This document shows, one piece after another, positions 9,394-24,167 of a stretch of DNA of 64,000 nucleotides. Within the stretch, counting starts at the first letter, position 1, and each line of letters begins with the position of its first letter. The translations under genes were made by a program, and so were the position numbers. The notes beneath the pieces are model-generated. The model ran no database searches. It was not told the DNA's origin and saw only the letters and a list, made by a program, of their open reading frames with translations. Source of the DNA: Andreprevotia sp. IGB-42 (lineage in GTDB: Bacteria > Pseudomonadota > Gammaproteobacteria > Burkholderiales > Chitinibacteraceae); assembly GCF_009848685.1 (NCBI RefSeq), contig NZ_WXTX01000010.1, positions 103,569 to 167,568 on the forward strand, read 5' to 3'.

Positions 9394-10167
9394 TTAAAGC
9401 GTGAAGTCATAATCCACCGTGATCGGCGCATGATCGGAGAACTTTTCCGCCTTGTAGATCGAAGCCGCCTGCGCGCTGGCAGCCAGTGCCGGCGTGGCCA
9501 CGTGGTAGTCGATGCGCCAGCCCACGTCCTTGGCGTAGGCCTGGCCACGGTTGCTCCACCAGGTGTAGCCGGGCTGCTCCGCGTAGAGGGAGCGCCATAC
9601 GTCCACCAGCTTCAGATCGCCGAATACGCGGCCGATCCAGGCGCGTTCTTCCGGCAGGAAGCCGGAGTTTTTCAGGTTGCCTTTCCAGTTTTTCAGGTCG
9701 ATCTCGTTATGTGCGATATTCCAGTCACCCAGCACCACCACGTCGCGGCCGGATGCGGCGAGCTTTTCCAGGTGCGGCCAGAACGCGGCCATGAAGGCGA
9801 ACTTGATGGTCTGGCGCTCTTCGCCGGATGAACCCGACGGCAGGTACAGCGAAATCACCGACAGATTGCCCCACTGCGCCTCGATGTAACGGCCTTCGGC
9901 ATCGAATTCCGCCAGGCCCAGCCCCTCGATCACCGCATCGGGCTTGCGCTTGCAATACAGGCCCACGCCGCTATAACCCTTCTTTTCCGCGTAGTGGAAA
10001 TAGCCGGTATAGCCTTCGGGCGCGCGCATGGCATCGGTCAGGTCGCCTGCCTGCGCCTTGAGTTCCTGCATTGCCACCACGTCCGCGCCGGATTGCACCA
10101 GCCACTCGAGAAAACCCTTGTTGGTGGCAGAACGGATGCCATTGAGATTGGCGCTGACGATACGCAT
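9394..10167 (-). CDS. xth: Exodeoxyribonuclease III
   Basis: This 257-residue enzyme of the exonuclease-endonuclease-phosphatase superfamily repairs abasic sites and digests duplex DNA 3' to 5'. Catalytic landmarks are all present: NLNGIRSA at the N-terminus, the metal-binding Glu in MQELKAQ, GDWNIAHNEIDLKN, the WWSNRGQAYAKDVGWRIDY block and SDHAP near the end. The final residues (ITVDYDFTL) differ from those in the orphan gene end at 7119-7245, so the present 3' end may have been supplied by the inserted segment. It is divergent from pyrE. Confidence 0.96.
   Translation of the reverse strand: MRIVSANLNGIRSATNKGFLEWLVQSGADVVAMQELKAQAGDLTDAMRAPEGYTGYFHYAEKKGYSGVGLYCKRKPDAVIEGLGLAEFDAEGRYIEAQWGNLSVISLYLPSGSSGEERQTIKFAFMAAFWPHLEKLAASGRDVVVLGDWNIAHNEIDLKNWKGNLKNSGFLPEERAWIGRVFGDLKLVDVWRSLYAEQPGYTWWSNRGQAYAKDVGWRIDYHVATPALAASAQAASIYKAEKFSDHAPITVDYDFTL
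9406..9520 (+). repeat. Direct repeat, right copy (within xth)
   Basis: This matches 7131-7245 in the same orientation and lies inside the 3' part of the intact xth gene. The alignment ends at the same codons on both sides, giving a sharply bounded duplication of about 115 bases. Confidence 0.92.
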
Positions 10168-10398
10168 GGAAAACTCCGCAGTGGGCTATGAATGGGGCAA
10201 GTGTACTGCGCGCCGGGCCGGGTGCCGAGCGGGCGGCCGCCGTTGCCGCTGGCTGGTGCACGGCAATTGCCCGCGGGCAGGCGGTGACAAAAGAGGGGGG
10301 CTTGTGCGCCGTGTTATGCTGTTTTTTGTCACAGGGCTGCGTAAAACGTCGTTTTTCTTACAGCGTTGCCGCCCGATTCATTGCACAGGAGCCTACAA

Positions 10399-11040
10399 AT
10401 GTCCGATTTCCGTCGGGAGTTCATCGAATTTGCCGTGGCACAAAAGGTGCTTATGTTTGGTGAGTTCGTCACCAAGGCGGGCCGCAACTCGCCCTATTTT
10501 TTCAATGCAGGCCTGTTCAGCGATGGCGCCTCGGTGGGCGAGCTGGCGCGTTTCTATGCGCAGGCGGCGCTGGCCGCCGGGGTGAAGTTCGATGTGCTGT
10601 TCGGCCCGGCGTACAAGGGCATCGTGCTGGCCGCCGCCACGGCGGTGAAACTGGCGGAAGCTGGCCACAACGTGCCTTTCGTCTACAACCGCAAGGAAGC
10701 GAAAGATCACGGCGAAGGCGGCGTGCTGGTGGGGGCGCCACTCAAGGGCCGCGTGCTGATCATCGATGATGTGATCTCGGCCGGCACCAGCGTGCGCGAA
10801 TCGGTGAACATGATCCGCGCAGCGGGTGCGGAGCCTGCGGGCGTGCTGATCGCGCTGGACCGGATGGAACGTGGCCAGGGCGAACTGAGCGCCGTGCAGG
10901 AAGTGCAGCAGCAATTCGGCATCCCGGTGATCCCGATCGCCACATTGAAGGATTTGATCGGCTACCTTGCTGATTCGCCACAACTTGCCGACAATCTGGA
11001 TAAGGTTGAAGCTTACCGGGCGCAGTACGGTATCGAATAA
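10399..11040 (+). CDS. pyrE: Orotate phosphoribosyltransferase
   Basis: This 213-residue cytoplasmic enzyme joins orotate and PRPP to make orotidine-5'-phosphate in pyrimidine synthesis. The N-terminal [15 protein letters not shown] segment, the FGPAYKGI loop and the PRPP-binding [13 protein letters not shown] motif are typical of PyrE, and the length is standard. The ATG at 10399 is chosen because ACAGGAG lies just upstream and homology begins with [11 protein letters not shown]; an upstream in-frame ATG at 10366 lacks such a site. It is divergent from xth and followed by a DUF4124 gene. Confidence 0.96.
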   Translation: MSDFRREFIEFAVAQKVLMFGEFVTKAGRNSPYFFNAGLFSDGASVGELARFYAQAALAAGVKFDVLFGPAYKGIVLAAATAVKLAEAGHNVPFVYNRKEAKDHGEGGVLVGAPLKGRVLIIDDVISAGTSVRESVNMIRAAGAEPAGVLIALDRMERGQGELSAVQEVQQQFGIPVIPIATLKDLIGYLADSPQLADNLDKVEAYRAQYGIE

Positions 11041-11091
11041 CGAGACGGCTCCAGCCACCCGGGGCCGTGATCAAAGGAAAACGGAAGCATT

Positions 11092-11685
11092 ATGCGTGTC
11101 GGTTTATTTGCGGTGATTTGCGCCGCGTTGCTGTCCATGCCGGTAGAGGCCAAGCTGTATCGTTGGGTCGACGAGAACGGCAAGGTGCAATACAGCGACA
11201 AACCACCCCTTACCGATCCGAAGAGCGGCGTTTCCGAAGTCGATTCAACTGGGCGGGTGGTGAAAGAGCCACCGAAGAAAATCTCGCCTGAAGAAAAGGC
11301 ACGCCAGCAGGAAGAACTGGCGCTGCAGAAAGAACAGCAGCGGCGTGATCGCGCGCTGCTGCAGTCTTTCTCCAAGCCCGAGGAGGTCGATCTGCTGCGT
11401 GACCGGCAGATCGATACCATCAAGGGTGGTATCCAGACCAATGGTCTGCGGCGTCAGAGTGCCCAGGAAAAGCTGGATCGCATCGACAAGCAGATTGCCG
11501 GCATGCAGAAGCGCAAGAAGCAGATTCCCGCCGATCTGGATGCGGATCGTGCCGTTGCGCAGAAGGAAATCGACGATATCGATGCGGACAGCAAGAAAAA
11601 AACCGCTGATATCGAAGTGGTCAGAAAGCGCGCCGAGGATGACAAGAAACGCCTGATCGAACTCAAGGCCGGCATGGTGCATTGA
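11092..11685 (+). CDS. DUF4124-domain periplasmic protein with coiled coil
   Basis: This 197-residue protein has a 20-residue signal peptide ending MPVEA, then a DUF4124 domain beginning KLYRWVDENGKVQYSDKPP, then a long charged helical region rich in Lys, Glu, Arg and Gln (about residues 65-195) that should form a coiled coil. DUF4124 domains are common in periplasmic and envelope proteins of proteobacteria and their function is not established. It follows pyrE by 51 bases with GGAAAACGGAAGC before the ATG and may be cotranscribed with it. Confidence 0.85.
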   Translation: MRVGLFAVICAALLSMPVEAKLYRWVDENGKVQYSDKPPLTDPKSGVSEVDSTGRVVKEPPKKISPEEKARQQEELALQKEQQRRDRALLQSFSKPEEVDLLRDRQIDTIKGGIQTNGLRRQSAQEKLDRIDKQIAGMQKRKKQIPADLDADRAVAQKEIDDIDADSKKKTADIEVVRKRAEDDKKRLIELKAGMVH

Positions 11686-11880
11686 CCGCAAGCAGGTGCT
11701 GGCACAATCTGTTGCATGCCCCGGATGCATGGCATCGAAATGATCGCGGCCAGCAAATCGGGTTTTTACCCGGCTTGACTTTGCATCGCCCCACGGCAAA
11801 CTGTCGGGCATCCGGTGTTGGCACGGCGCTTGTCCTGCGCTGTTGCTGACCGGCCTCAACAGATTCTCCAGGAACGCATC

Positions 11881-12654
11881 ATGACGCAAGACCAGAACAT
11901 CAAGACCGTGCTCGGTATCGATATCGGCGGCACCGGCATCAAGGGTGCGCCCGTCAATATCGAAACCGGCGAGTTGCTGGCCGAGCGTGTGCGCCTGGAT
12001 ACGCCGCAGCCCGCCACGCCGGAAGCGGTTGGCCGTGTGGTCAAGCAACTGGTCGACCAGTTTGCATGGAAGGGGGCGATCGGCATCACCTTTCCGGCGA
12101 TTGTCGCCAACGGGCAGACGCTGTCTGCCGCCAACGTGGACAAGAGCTGGATCAATGCACCGGCCGAAGAAATCCTCGCCAATGCGGTGGGCTTGCCGGT
12201 GAAGCTGCTGAATGACGCCGATGCGGCGGGTCTGGCGGAAGTGCTGTTCGGTGCCGCCAAGGGCCGACCGGGCAAAACCATCGTGATCACGCTGGGTACC
12301 GGCATCGGCAGCGCGCTGATTGTCGATGGCGTACTGATCAGCAATACCGAATTTGGCCACCTGATTTTCCCCAAGGATTCGATTGCGGAGAAATACTGTT
12401 CGGGCAAGGTCAAGGATGATCTGGACCTGAAATGGAAAGAATACAATCCGCGCCTGAATGCCTACCTGCAGCATCTTGATCTGCTGTTCTCGCCCGATCT
12501 CGTGATTATCGGCGGTGGCATCAGCAAGAAGGCCGAGAAGTTCATCCCGGAAATGACCGGCCTGCGCTACAAGGTGGTGGCCGCGGTGCTGGAGAACAAT
12601 GCCGGCATCGTTGGCGCGGCCGTTGCTGCGGGGCGTGCCAACGGCATGGTCTGA
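11881..12654 (+). CDS. ppgK: Polyphosphate glucokinase
   Basis: This 257-residue ROK-type kinase phosphorylates glucose using inorganic polyphosphate. The N-terminal [20 protein letters not shown] motif, [11 protein letters not shown] and [11 protein letters not shown] match polyphosphate--glucose phosphotransferases; the ROK zinc-binding cysteine cluster of sugar repressors and kinases is absent, as expected for this subgroup. The ATG at 11881 is chosen because CCAGGAACG lies upstream and the conserved fold begins at once. ppk1, which makes polyphosphate, is elsewhere in the window, so this gene can draw on that pool. A strong terminator follows. Confidence 0.9.
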   Translation: MTQDQNIKTVLGIDIGGTGIKGAPVNIETGELLAERVRLDTPQPATPEAVGRVVKQLVDQFAWKGAIGITFPAIVANGQTLSAANVDKSWINAPAEEILANAVGLPVKLLNDADAAGLAEVLFGAAKGRPGKTIVITLGTGIGSALIVDGVLISNTEFGHLIFPKDSIAEKYCSGKVKDDLDLKWKEYNPRLNAYLQHLDLLFSPDLVIIGGGISKKAEKFIPEMTGLRYKVVAAVLENNAGIVGAAVAAGRANGMV

Positions 12655-12697
12655 GCGGATCGGTGTGGGTGGTGACCCCGTGGTTGCCGATGCCGGA

Positions 12698-12724
12698 AAG
12701 CCCGCATATGCTGCGGGCTTTTTC
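12698..12724 (+). terminator. Rho-independent terminator after ppgK
   Basis: A nine-base arm AAGCCCGCA pairs with TGCGGGCTT around a short TATGC loop, followed by a T-run. Confidence 0.85.
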
Positions 12725-12812
12725 AATTCATCCGCAGATGACGCCGCTTCATGGCGCAAGTCACTGTTTTACCGTAGAATATTCGCCCTGATTTGTCTTT
12801 AGGCGGCACCCC

Positions 12813-14732
<1,920 letters not shown>

Positions 14733-15383
14733 ATGTCCGTAGCTGCTGTAACCCCGCTTGCGCAAACCCTGGCCGACGGCCTGAAGATTTTCGGCCTCGC
14801 GCTCTCCGATGCGCAGCAGCAATTGCTGCTGGCCTATGTGGAGTTGCTGGCCAAGTGGAACAAGACCTATAGCCTGACCGCGATCCGCGAGCCGGAGCGC
14901 ATGGTGCCGCACCATCTGCTCGATTCGCTGGCGCCGCTGGGCCATTTCAAGGCCGGCCACGGTGCGCGCATCCTCGACGTGGGCTCGGGCTTCGGTACGC
15001 CGGGCATCCCGCTGGCGATTGCACGGCCGGACTGGCAACTGGTGCTGCTCGATTCCAACCACAAGAAAACCACCTTCCTGCGCCAGGCGATTGTCGACTT
15101 GAAGCTTGCCAACGTCACCGTGGTGACCGAGCGGGTGGAGGCCTACCGGCCGGAAGCGCCGTTCAACGTGATCACGTCGCGGGCGTTTTCCGATCTGGCC
15201 GAATTCGTGAAGCTCACCCGCCACCTGCTGGCTGATGATGGTGAATGGGCGGCGCTCAAGGGCGTCTACCCGCATGAAGAAATCGCCTTGCTGCCGGCCG
15301 ATGTGAAACCCGCCGGCGTCGATACGCTGGCGGTGCCCGGCATCGACGCGGAACGTCATCTGGTTCACGTGGTGCGCGCCTGA
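14733..15383 (+). CDS. rsmG: 16S rRNA (guanine-527-N7)-methyltransferase RsmG (GidB)
   Basis: This 216-residue SAM-dependent methyltransferase modifies G527 of 16S rRNA. It has the N-terminal [29 protein letters not shown] segment characteristic of RsmG, then the SAM-binding [16 protein letters not shown], and ITSRAFSDL further on. Its ATG directly abuts the mnmG stop codon and its own stop overlaps the parA start by one base (TGATG), so translation is probably coupled. Loss of this gene is known to give low-level streptomycin resistance in other bacteria. Confidence 0.97.
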   Translation: MSVAAVTPLAQTLADGLKIFGLALSDAQQQLLLAYVELLAKWNKTYSLTAIREPERMVPHHLLDSLAPLGHFKAGHGARILDVGSGFGTPGIPLAIARPDWQLVLLDSNHKKTTFLRQAIVDLKLANVTVVTERVEAYRPEAPFNVITSRAFSDLAEFVKLTRHLLADDGEWAALKGVYPHEEIALLPADVKPAGVDTLAVPGIDAERHLVHVVRA

Positions 15384-16168
15384 TGCGGGTGCTGGCGATC
15401 GCGAACCAGAAAGGCGGCGTCGGCAAGACGACCACCGCGGTCAACCTCGCCGCCAGCCTGGCGCACCTGCAAAAGCGCGTGTTGCTGGTGGACCTGGACC
15501 CGCAAGCGAACGCCACCATGGGTGCCGGCATTGACAAGGCCAGGCTGGAGCATTCGATCTACAGCCTGCTGATCGGCGAATCGAGCGTTGCCGAAACGGT
15601 AAAGACCTCCGAATCCGGCGGCTTCGACGTGCTGCCCGCCAACCGTGACCTGGCCGGGGCGGAAGTCGAGCTGGTGGATGCCGATGCGCGTGAATCCAAG
15701 CTCAAGGCAGTACTGGCCACGCAGGCCGAGCATTACGATTTCGTCATCCTTGATTGCCCGCCGGCGCTCAACCTGCTCACGCTCAATGGCCTCGTTGCCG
15801 CCGATGCCGTATTGATCCCCATGCAGTGCGAGTACTATGCGCTGGAGGGTTTGTCCGACCTGGTGAATACGCTCAAGCGCGTGAAGCAGAGCCTGAACCG
15901 CAAGATCGAGATCGAAGGCTTGCTGCGCACGATGTTCGATCCGCGCTCCACGCTGGCGCAGCAGGTGAGCGATCAACTGGTCAAGCATTTCACCAGCAAG
16001 CTCTACCACACGGTGATCCCGCGCAACGTGCGGCTGGCCGAAGCGCCGTCGTATGGCCGGCCCATTCTGTCCTATGACAAGAACTCCAAAGGCGCGCAGG
16101 CGTATCTGCAGCTCGCAGAAGAGATGCTGGCGCGGCATAATCCGGTCGAATCCGTCCAACCCGTTTAA
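15383..16168 (+). CDS. parA: Chromosome-partitioning ATPase ParA
   Basis: This 261-residue ATPase of the ParA/Soj type carries the deviant Walker A box KGGVGKTT at residues 10-17, VDLDPQANAT, and DCPPALNLLTLNGL (Walker B region). It binds DNA nonspecifically in the ATP form and moves ParB-parS complexes during chromosome segregation. The short N-terminus, without a helix-turn-helix, fits the chromosomal type Ib-like group rather than plasmid type Ia. It overlaps rsmG by one base and is followed by parB after 77 bases. Confidence 0.97.
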   Translation: MRVLAIANQKGGVGKTTTAVNLAASLAHLQKRVLLVDLDPQANATMGAGIDKARLEHSIYSLLIGESSVAETVKTSESGGFDVLPANRDLAGAEVELVDADARESKLKAVLATQAEHYDFVILDCPPALNLLTLNGLVAADAVLIPMQCEYYALEGLSDLVNTLKRVKQSLNRKIEIEGLLRTMFDPRSTLAQQVSDQLVKHFTSKLYHTVIPRNVRLAEAPSYGRPILSYDKNSKGAQAYLQLAEEMLARHNPVESVQPV

Positions 16169-16245
16169 GAAGCCGGCATTGTCCGCACCGCCCGTCGCAA
16201 CGGCAGGGTGGCGCGCATGTCACAGGCTTTGCCGCAGAGAACCAC

Positions 16246-17082
16246 ATGGTCAGCAAGAAATTCAAGGGCCTAGGCCGCGGGCTCGATGCCCTGATGGGTG
16301 ATGCCAGCGACAGCCTGCAGCAACTTTCCATCGACGCGCTGCAGCCTGGCCGTTACCAGCCGCGCACGCATATCGATGCCGATGCGCTGAACGAGCTGGC
16401 CGAATCGATCAAGGCACAGGGGCTGATGCAGCCGGTGCTGGTACGGCCCATCGACGGCGTGGAACGCTACGAAATCATTGCTGGCGAGCGCCGCTGGCGT
16501 GCATCGCGCATTGCCGGCCTGACCGAGATCCCGGCGCTGGTGCGCGAGGTGCCGGACGAAGCCGTTGCGGCGATGGCACTGATCGAGAACATCCAGCGTG
16601 AAGACCTGAATGCGCTGGAAGAGGCGCAGGGCCTGCAGCGGCTGATCGAAGAATTCGGCATGACGCACGAAGCCGCGGCGCAGGCGGTGGGCAAATCCCG
16701 CGTGGCCGTCAGCAACCTGCTGCGCCTGCTGCAATTGTCCGAGCCGGTACGCGACATGCTGATGAGTGGCCAGCTGGATATGGGCCATGCGCGCGCATTG
16801 TTGCCGCTGGACAGCCTGGCACAGCTTGATGCCGCCAAGACCATTGCATTGAAAGGCCTGTCGGTACGCGATGCGGAAGCGCTGGTGAAAAAGCTGCAAC
16901 AAGGGCCGGCGCAGCAGCCAGAAAAGCGCGTCGATCCGGATGTACGCCGGCTGGAAGAAGAAGTTTCGCAGCGCCTGGGCGTTACAGTGGCGATCAAAAC
17001 AGGTAAAAAGGGTGCCGGACGCATCAGTCTGGACTATGCCAGCCTCGATGAGCTGGATCGGCTGCTGGCACTGCTGAAATAA
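16246..17082 (+). CDS. parB: Chromosome-partitioning protein ParB
   Basis: This 278-residue CTP-dependent clamp loads at parS sites. The N-terminal KKFKGLGRGLDALMG tail (the ParA-interacting part), the YQPR motif, the CTP-binding ERYEIIAGERRWRAS block, the ALIENIQREDLNALEEA segment and a helix-turn-helix (THEAAAQAVGKSRVAVSNLLRLL split over residues 142-164) are all recognisable. A C-terminal dimerisation domain follows. A parS-like site lies 13.9 kb downstream inside a pseudouridine synthase gene. Confidence 0.97.
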   Translation: MVSKKFKGLGRGLDALMGDASDSLQQLSIDALQPGRYQPRTHIDADALNELAESIKAQGLMQPVLVRPIDGVERYEIIAGERRWRASRIAGLTEIPALVREVPDEAVAAMALIENIQREDLNALEEAQGLQRLIEEFGMTHEAAAQAVGKSRVAVSNLLRLLQLSEPVRDMLMSGQLDMGHARALLPLDSLAQLDAAKTIALKGLSVRDAEALVKKLQQGPAQQPEKRVDPDVRRLEEEVSQRLGVTVAIKTGKKGAGRISLDYASLDELDRLLALLK

Positions 17083-17175
17083 GCTAAAGCGATTCAGCAG
17101 TGTTTGCGGTGGCGCATGCGCCCCGCAAGGGTGCCGATGCACTGTTCACGTGCATGAAGCTTACAGGCGTGAAAA

Positions 17176-17205
17176 TTGACGCTGCGGCAAGCAGCTCCGT
17201 ATAAT
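17176..17205 (+). promoter_or_regulatory. Sigma-70-type promoter of the ATP synthase operon
   Basis: TTGACG (17176-17181) and TATAAT (17200-17205) are separated by 18 bases and lie just upstream of atpI. This is the best promoter match seen in the window and fits a strongly expressed operon. Confidence 0.75.
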
Positions 17206-17227
17206 CGCGGGGTTTTACTGGCGGCGG

Positions 17228-18410
<1,183 letters not shown>

Positions 18411-18490
18411 AAAATCGCGCCGGGCAGGTCTTGGCCTGTCTGGCTCGTGTATTCCATCCTTTTTCATACCAACCTCAACCATCCTTTTAG

Positions 18491-18781
<291 letters not shown>

Positions 18782-18817
18782 TCCGGCGCTTGCCTAACTA
18801 ACTGGAGGACCATCAGC

Positions 18818-19288
18818 ATGGATATCAATTTATCCCTGATTGGCCAGATGATCACTTTTGTGCTTCTGGTTCTGTTCACGATGAAATTCGTGTGGCCTCC
18901 GCTGACCGGCATGATGGAAGAACGCGCTCGTCGTATCGCCGACGGCCTCTCTGCAGCAGATCGCGCCAAGCAAGATCTGGCCAATGCAGAGAAAGCCTCC
19001 GCCGACAAGCTGCGTGAAGCCAAACAGCATGCGGCCGAAATCATCGCCCAAGCCGAGAAGCGCGCGTCGCAACTCGTTGAAGAAGCGAAGGAAACGGCCA
19101 AGCAAGAAGGTGAGCGGCTGGTGAACGGCGCTCAGGCGGAAATCGAAAGCCAGGTTCAACACGCCAAGGAAGTCCTGCGTCAGCAGGTCGGCCAGCTGGC
19201 TGTTGACGGCGCGACGAAGATCCTGAAGCGCGAGATCGATGCTGCAAAGCATGCCGATCTGTTGGCATCCATCAAAGCGGAACTGTAA
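18818..19288 (+). CDS. atpF: ATP synthase F0 subunit b
   Basis: This 156-residue subunit has one N-terminal membrane helix ([19 protein letters not shown]) followed by a long charged coiled-coil stalk, the usual form and length of proteobacterial subunit b. Two copies form the peripheral stalk linking F0 to F1 through subunit delta. Seven bases separate its stop from the atpH start. The alanine/glutamate/lysine-rich dimerisation region spans about residues 30-130. Confidence 0.97.
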   Translation: MDINLSLIGQMITFVLLVLFTMKFVWPPLTGMMEERARRIADGLSAADRAKQDLANAEKASADKLREAKQHAAEIIAQAEKRASQLVEEAKETAKQEGERLVNGAQAEIESQVQHAKEVLRQQVGQLAVDGATKILKREIDAAKHADLLASIKAEL

Positions 19289-19294
19289 GCAGTC

Positions 19295-19831
19295 ATGGCA
19301 GAACTCATCACCGTCGCAAGACCTTATGCCGAGGCTGTTTTCCGTCTGGCGAAAGCGTCGGGTACCCTGGGCCAGTGGTCGCAGGTACTCGCCAATCTGG
19401 GCCTGCTCGCGCAGAACCAGACCGCCCTGGACGTGGTGGCCAATCCGAAGTATTCCGCAACTCAGGTTCAACAATTGCTGGTCGACCTGCTGGGCGGCGA
19501 TGTCAGCGAAGAAGTGAAGAACTTCCTCGTTGTGGTGCTGGAAAACGGGCGCTTTGCAGCGCTCGCGGCGGTTTCGGAAGTATTCGAAGCGCTGAAAGCT
19601 GCCGAAGAAGGCGAGGTTGAAGCCGTGATCGAATCGGCCTTCCCGCTTGACGACGCCCAGAAGAATACGCTGGCGAGCACGCTGTCTGCCCAACTCAACC
19701 GCAAGGTTGCAGCGGAAGTCACGGTTAACCCGGAACTCATCGGTGGCGTCAAGGTGACGGTCGGTGACCTGGTGATCGATGCATCCGTGCAAGGCAAGCT
19801 GGCAGCGCTCGCGACGAGCCTGAAGAGCTAG
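19295..19831 (+). CDS. atpH: ATP synthase F1 subunit delta
   Basis: This 178-residue soluble subunit caps the F1 head and binds the b-subunit stalk. The N-terminal ITVARPYAEAVFRLAKASG and C-terminal NPELIGGVKVTVGDLVIDASVQGKLAAL (split over residues 148-175) are the standard delta/OSCP signatures. It lies between atpF and atpA with only short gaps, so it belongs to the same transcript. Confidence 0.97.
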   Translation: MAELITVARPYAEAVFRLAKASGTLGQWSQVLANLGLLAQNQTALDVVANPKYSATQVQQLLVDLLGGDVSEEVKNFLVVVLENGRFAALAAVSEVFEALKAAEEGEVEAVIESAFPLDDAQKNTLASTLSAQLNRKVAAEVTVNPELIGGVKVTVGDLVIDASVQGKLAALATSLKS

Positions 19832-19840
19832 GAGATTTTA

Positions 19841-21382
19841 ATGCAACTCAATCCGTCCGAAATCAGTGAACTGATTAAAGCCCGGATCCAGAATCTGTCG
19901 ACAGCTGCTGAAACACGTACCACCGGTACGGTTGTTTCGGTGACCGACGGTATCGTTCGCGTCCACGGCTTGTCCGATGTGATGCAAGGCGAAATGCTGG
20001 AATTCCCGGGTAACACCTTCGGTCTGGCGCTCAACCTCGAGCGTGATTCCATCGGTGCCGTGGTGATGGGTGAATACACCCACATCTCCGAAGGCGACGA
20101 AGTAAAGTGTACCGGTCGCATTCTTGAAGTACCGGTTGGTCCCGAGCTGATTGGCCGTGTGGTCAACGCGCTGGGTCAGCCTATCGACGGCAAGGGCCCG
20201 CTGGGTACCACACTGTCGAGCCCGATCGAAAAGATCGCACCGGGCGTTATCGCACGTGAATCGGTTTCGCAGCCCCTGCAAACCGGTATCAAGTCGATCG
20301 ACACCATGGTGCCGGTTGGCCGTGGCCAGCGTGAGCTGATCATTGGCGACCGCCAGACCGGCAAGACTGCCGTTGCGCTGGACGCGATCATCAACCAGAA
20401 AGGCACCGGCGTAACGTGTATATACGTTGCCATCGGCCAGAAGGCTTCGTCGATCGCCAACGTGGTGCGCAAGCTCGAAGAGCACGGTGCACTGGCCCAC
20501 ACCATCATCGTGGCAGCTGCTGCCTCGGAATCGGCCGCGCTGCAATACATCGCCGCGTACTCCGGTTGCACGATGGGTGAATACTTCCGCGACCGCGGTG
20601 AAGACGCACTGATCGTTTATGACGATCTGTCCAAGCAAGCTGTGGCTTATCGCCAGATCTCGCTGCTGCTGCGCCGTCCTCCGGGCCGTGAAGCGTATCC
20701 GGGCGACGTGTTCTATCTGCACTCGCGTCTGCTGGAACGTGCTGCGCGTATCAATGCCGACGAAGTCGCCAAGCTGACCAACGGCGCAGTGACCGGCAAG
20801 ACCGGCTCGCTGACCGCGCTGCCGATCATCGAAACGCAAGCGGGTGACGTGTCTGCATTCGTGCCGACCAACGTGATCTCGATTACCGACGGCCAGATCT
20901 TCCTGGAAACCGACCTGTTCAACGCCGGTATCCGTCCTGCGATGAACGCCGGTATCTCGGTGTCGCGCGTTGGTGGTGCTGCACAGACCAAGGTCGTCAA
21001 GAAGCTGGGCGGCGGTGTGCGTCTGGCCCTTGCCCAGTACCGTGAACTGGCTGCGTTCGCGCAGTTCGCTTCCGATCTGGACGAAGCCACCCGCAAGCAG
21101 CTGGAACGCGGCAAGCTGGTGACCGAGCTGATGAAGCAGGCCCAGTACAGCCCGCTCAAGGTTGCCGAACTCGCCGTTACCCTCTTGCTGATCGGCAAGG
21201 GCCGTTACGACGACGTGAAGGTGGACCGCGCGCTGGCATTCGAAGCGGCTTTCCTTGCTGACCTGAAAGCGAACCAGGCCGATGTGCTGGCTCGCGTTGA
21301 CGCAAAGGGTGACCTTTCCGCCGACGACGAAGCTGCCATCCTCAAGGCTGCGGACGCGTTCAAGGCCAGCAGCGCTTACTGA
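19841..21382 (+). CDS. atpA: ATP synthase F1 subunit alpha
   Basis: This 513-residue non-catalytic nucleotide-binding subunit carries the Walker A box GDRQTGKT at residues 169-176 and the alpha-type [20 protein letters not shown] segment that contacts the catalytic site. Length and domain order (beta barrel, nucleotide domain, helical C-terminal domain) are those of typical bacterial alpha subunits. GGAGATTTTA lies before the ATG. No truncation or unusual residue was noticed. Confidence 0.98.
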   Translation: MQLNPSEISELIKARIQNLSTAAETRTTGTVVSVTDGIVRVHGLSDVMQGEMLEFPGNTFGLALNLERDSIGAVVMGEYTHISEGDEVKCTGRILEVPVGPELIGRVVNALGQPIDGKGPLGTTLSSPIEKIAPGVIARESVSQPLQTGIKSIDTMVPVGRGQRELIIGDRQTGKTAVALDAIINQKGTGVTCIYVAIGQKASSIANVVRKLEEHGALAHTIIVAAAASESAALQYIAAYSGCTMGEYFRDRGEDALIVYDDLSKQAVAYRQISLLLRRPPGREAYPGDVFYLHSRLLERAARINADEVAKLTNGAVTGKTGSLTALPIIETQAGDVSAFVPTNVISITDGQIFLETDLFNAGIRPAMNAGISVSRVGGAAQTKVVKKLGGGVRLALAQYRELAAFAQFASDLDEATRKQLERGKLVTELMKQAQYSPLKVAELAVTLLLIGKGRYDDVKVDRALAFEAAFLADLKANQADVLARVDAKGDLSADDEAAILKAADAFKASSAY

Positions 21383-21409
21383 TTCGATACCGAATAAAGG
21401 AAACGAATC

Positions 21410-22282
21410 ATGGCAGGCGGCAAAGAGATCCGGACCAAGATCAAGAGCGTCAAGAACACGCAGAAGATCACCCGCGCCATGGAAATGGTTGCAACGTCCA
21501 AAATGCGTAAAGCCCAGGAGCGCATGCGCTCGGCACGTCCTTACGGTGAAAAAATCCGCAAGGTAACGGCTCACCTGGCCCAGGCATTGGTGGACTATCA
21601 GCATCCTTTCCTCGTTGGTCGCGACACCGTGAAACGGGTTGGCCTCATCGTGATCACGTCGGACAAAGGCTTGTGCGGTGGCTTGAACACCAACGTGCTG
21701 CGTCTGGCGCTGAACAAGATGAAGGGCTGGGACCAGAACGGTGTGGAAACTGCAGTCACCGCCATCGGCAACAAGGGTTTTGGTTTCATGGCCCGCAATG
21801 GCGCCAAGGTTCTGTCGCACGCGACCGGCCTTGGCGACATGCCGCACCTTGAACAACTGATCGGACCTGTGAAGGTCATGGTTGATGCGTTCATCGCCGG
21901 CGAAGTGGACGAGGTGCACCTGGTGTACACCAAGTTCGTCAACACCATGAAGCAGGAACCCGTGGTCGAACAGTTGTTGCCACTGGCAGGCGAGGTCGTT
22001 ACCAAGCCGCAGTCGCATGAATACAACTGGGAATACCTGTTCGAGCCGGATGCCAAGTCCGTCATCGACGCCCTGATGGGCCGCTACCTCGAAGCCCTAG
22101 TTTACCAGGCGGTAGCGGAAAACATCGCGTCCGAGCAGGCAGCCCGCATGGTGGCCATGAAGGCAGCAACCGACAACGCCGACAAGGTGATCGGCAATCT
22201 GCAACTGCTGTACAACAAGACGCGTCAAGCGGCGATTACGAAAGAACTTTCGGAAATCTGCGCGGGCGCTGCAGCGGTTTAA
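21410..22282 (+). CDS. atpG: ATP synthase F1 subunit gamma
   Basis: This 290-residue central shaft subunit starts with [20 protein letters not shown] and [13 protein letters not shown], the conserved N-terminal helix of gamma. The [11 protein letters not shown] motif in the Rossmann-like domain and the C-terminal helix with [18 protein letters not shown] are also present. It couples c-ring rotation to catalysis in the alpha-beta hexamer. It sits 27 bases after atpA with AAAGGAAA before the ATG. Confidence 0.98.
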   Translation: MAGGKEIRTKIKSVKNTQKITRAMEMVATSKMRKAQERMRSARPYGEKIRKVTAHLAQALVDYQHPFLVGRDTVKRVGLIVITSDKGLCGGLNTNVLRLALNKMKGWDQNGVETAVTAIGNKGFGFMARNGAKVLSHATGLGDMPHLEQLIGPVKVMVDAFIAGEVDEVHLVYTKFVNTMKQEPVVEQLLPLAGEVVTKPQSHEYNWEYLFEPDAKSVIDALMGRYLEALVYQAVAENIASEQAARMVAMKAATDNADKVIGNLQLLYNKTRQAAITKELSEICAGAAAV

Positions 22283-23701
<1,419 letters not shown>

Positions 23702-23711
23702 GGGGATAGGA

Positions 23712-24140
23712 ATGGCCATGACGATGCATGTGGACGTGGTAAGCGCCGAGGCGCTGATCTACTCCGGCACTGCCGAGTTCATCTCGGCACCTGCCGACCA
23801 GGGCGAGATCGGCATCCTGCCGCGGCACGCACCACTGCTTAGCCGGATCCGTCCGGGTGCAGTGCGCATCAAGCCGGCCAATAGCAACGATCCGGACGTG
23901 ATCCTGTACGTTTCGGGCGGCCTGCTGGAAGTGCAACCGCACGTGGTAACCGTGCTGGCCGATACCGCGATTCGCGGTGACGACATCGATGAAGCCAAGG
24001 CCAAGGAAGCAAAGGCCAAGGCAGAAGAAGCCCTGAAGAACCGCAGCGGTTCGATGGACTTCGCGATGGCGCAAGCCGAGCTGCTGGAAGCCGTGGCGAA
24101 ACTCGCCGTGGTGGAAAAGCTCAAGAAGCGCGGCCACTAA
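23712..24140 (+). CDS. atpC: ATP synthase F1 subunit epsilon
   Basis: This 142-residue subunit has the N-terminal beta-sandwich ([19 protein letters not shown], then [13 protein letters not shown]) and a C-terminal two-helix part able to inhibit ATP hydrolysis. Length is typical of proteobacterial epsilon. Translation might begin at the ATG at 23712 or at the one six bases downstream (23718); the first has AGGGGATAGG upstream and is used here. It is the last gene of the operon and is followed by a clear terminator. Confidence 0.96.
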   Translation: MAMTMHVDVVSAEALIYSGTAEFISAPADQGEIGILPRHAPLLSRIRPGAVRIKPANSNDPDVILYVSGGLLEVQPHVVTVLADTAIRGDDIDEAKAKEAKAKAEEALKNRSGSMDFAMAQAELLEAVAKLAVVEKLKKRGH

Positions 24141-24167
24141 GCGCTGGTTCGCCGGTAGTAAAAACAG

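Larger units (their letters stand above)
7246..9405. mobile_element. Inserted accessory segment bounded by xth direct repeats
   Basis: About 2.2 kb lies between the two copies of the xth gene end. It contains a monooxygenase C-terminal fragment, a DJ-1/PfpI C-terminal fragment, a SnoaL-like gene and a divergent AraC regulator, none related to the flanking housekeeping genes. By eye the sequence has less of the strongly GC-biased third-position usage seen in neighbours. No integrase, transposase or terminal inverted repeat is visible, so the mechanism is unknown. Calling it mobile is an inference from the flanking duplication. Confidence 0.6.

Noticed and set aside
17140..17160. CACGTG-containing sequence after parB as a parS site
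   Set aside because: The flanking arms are not GTT and AAC, so symmetry fails; the same holds for other CACGTG hexamers except the one at 30938.
19838..22018. Long open frame antisense to atpA and atpG
   Set aside because: It is explained by sense-strand codon bias; composition is unlike a real protein.
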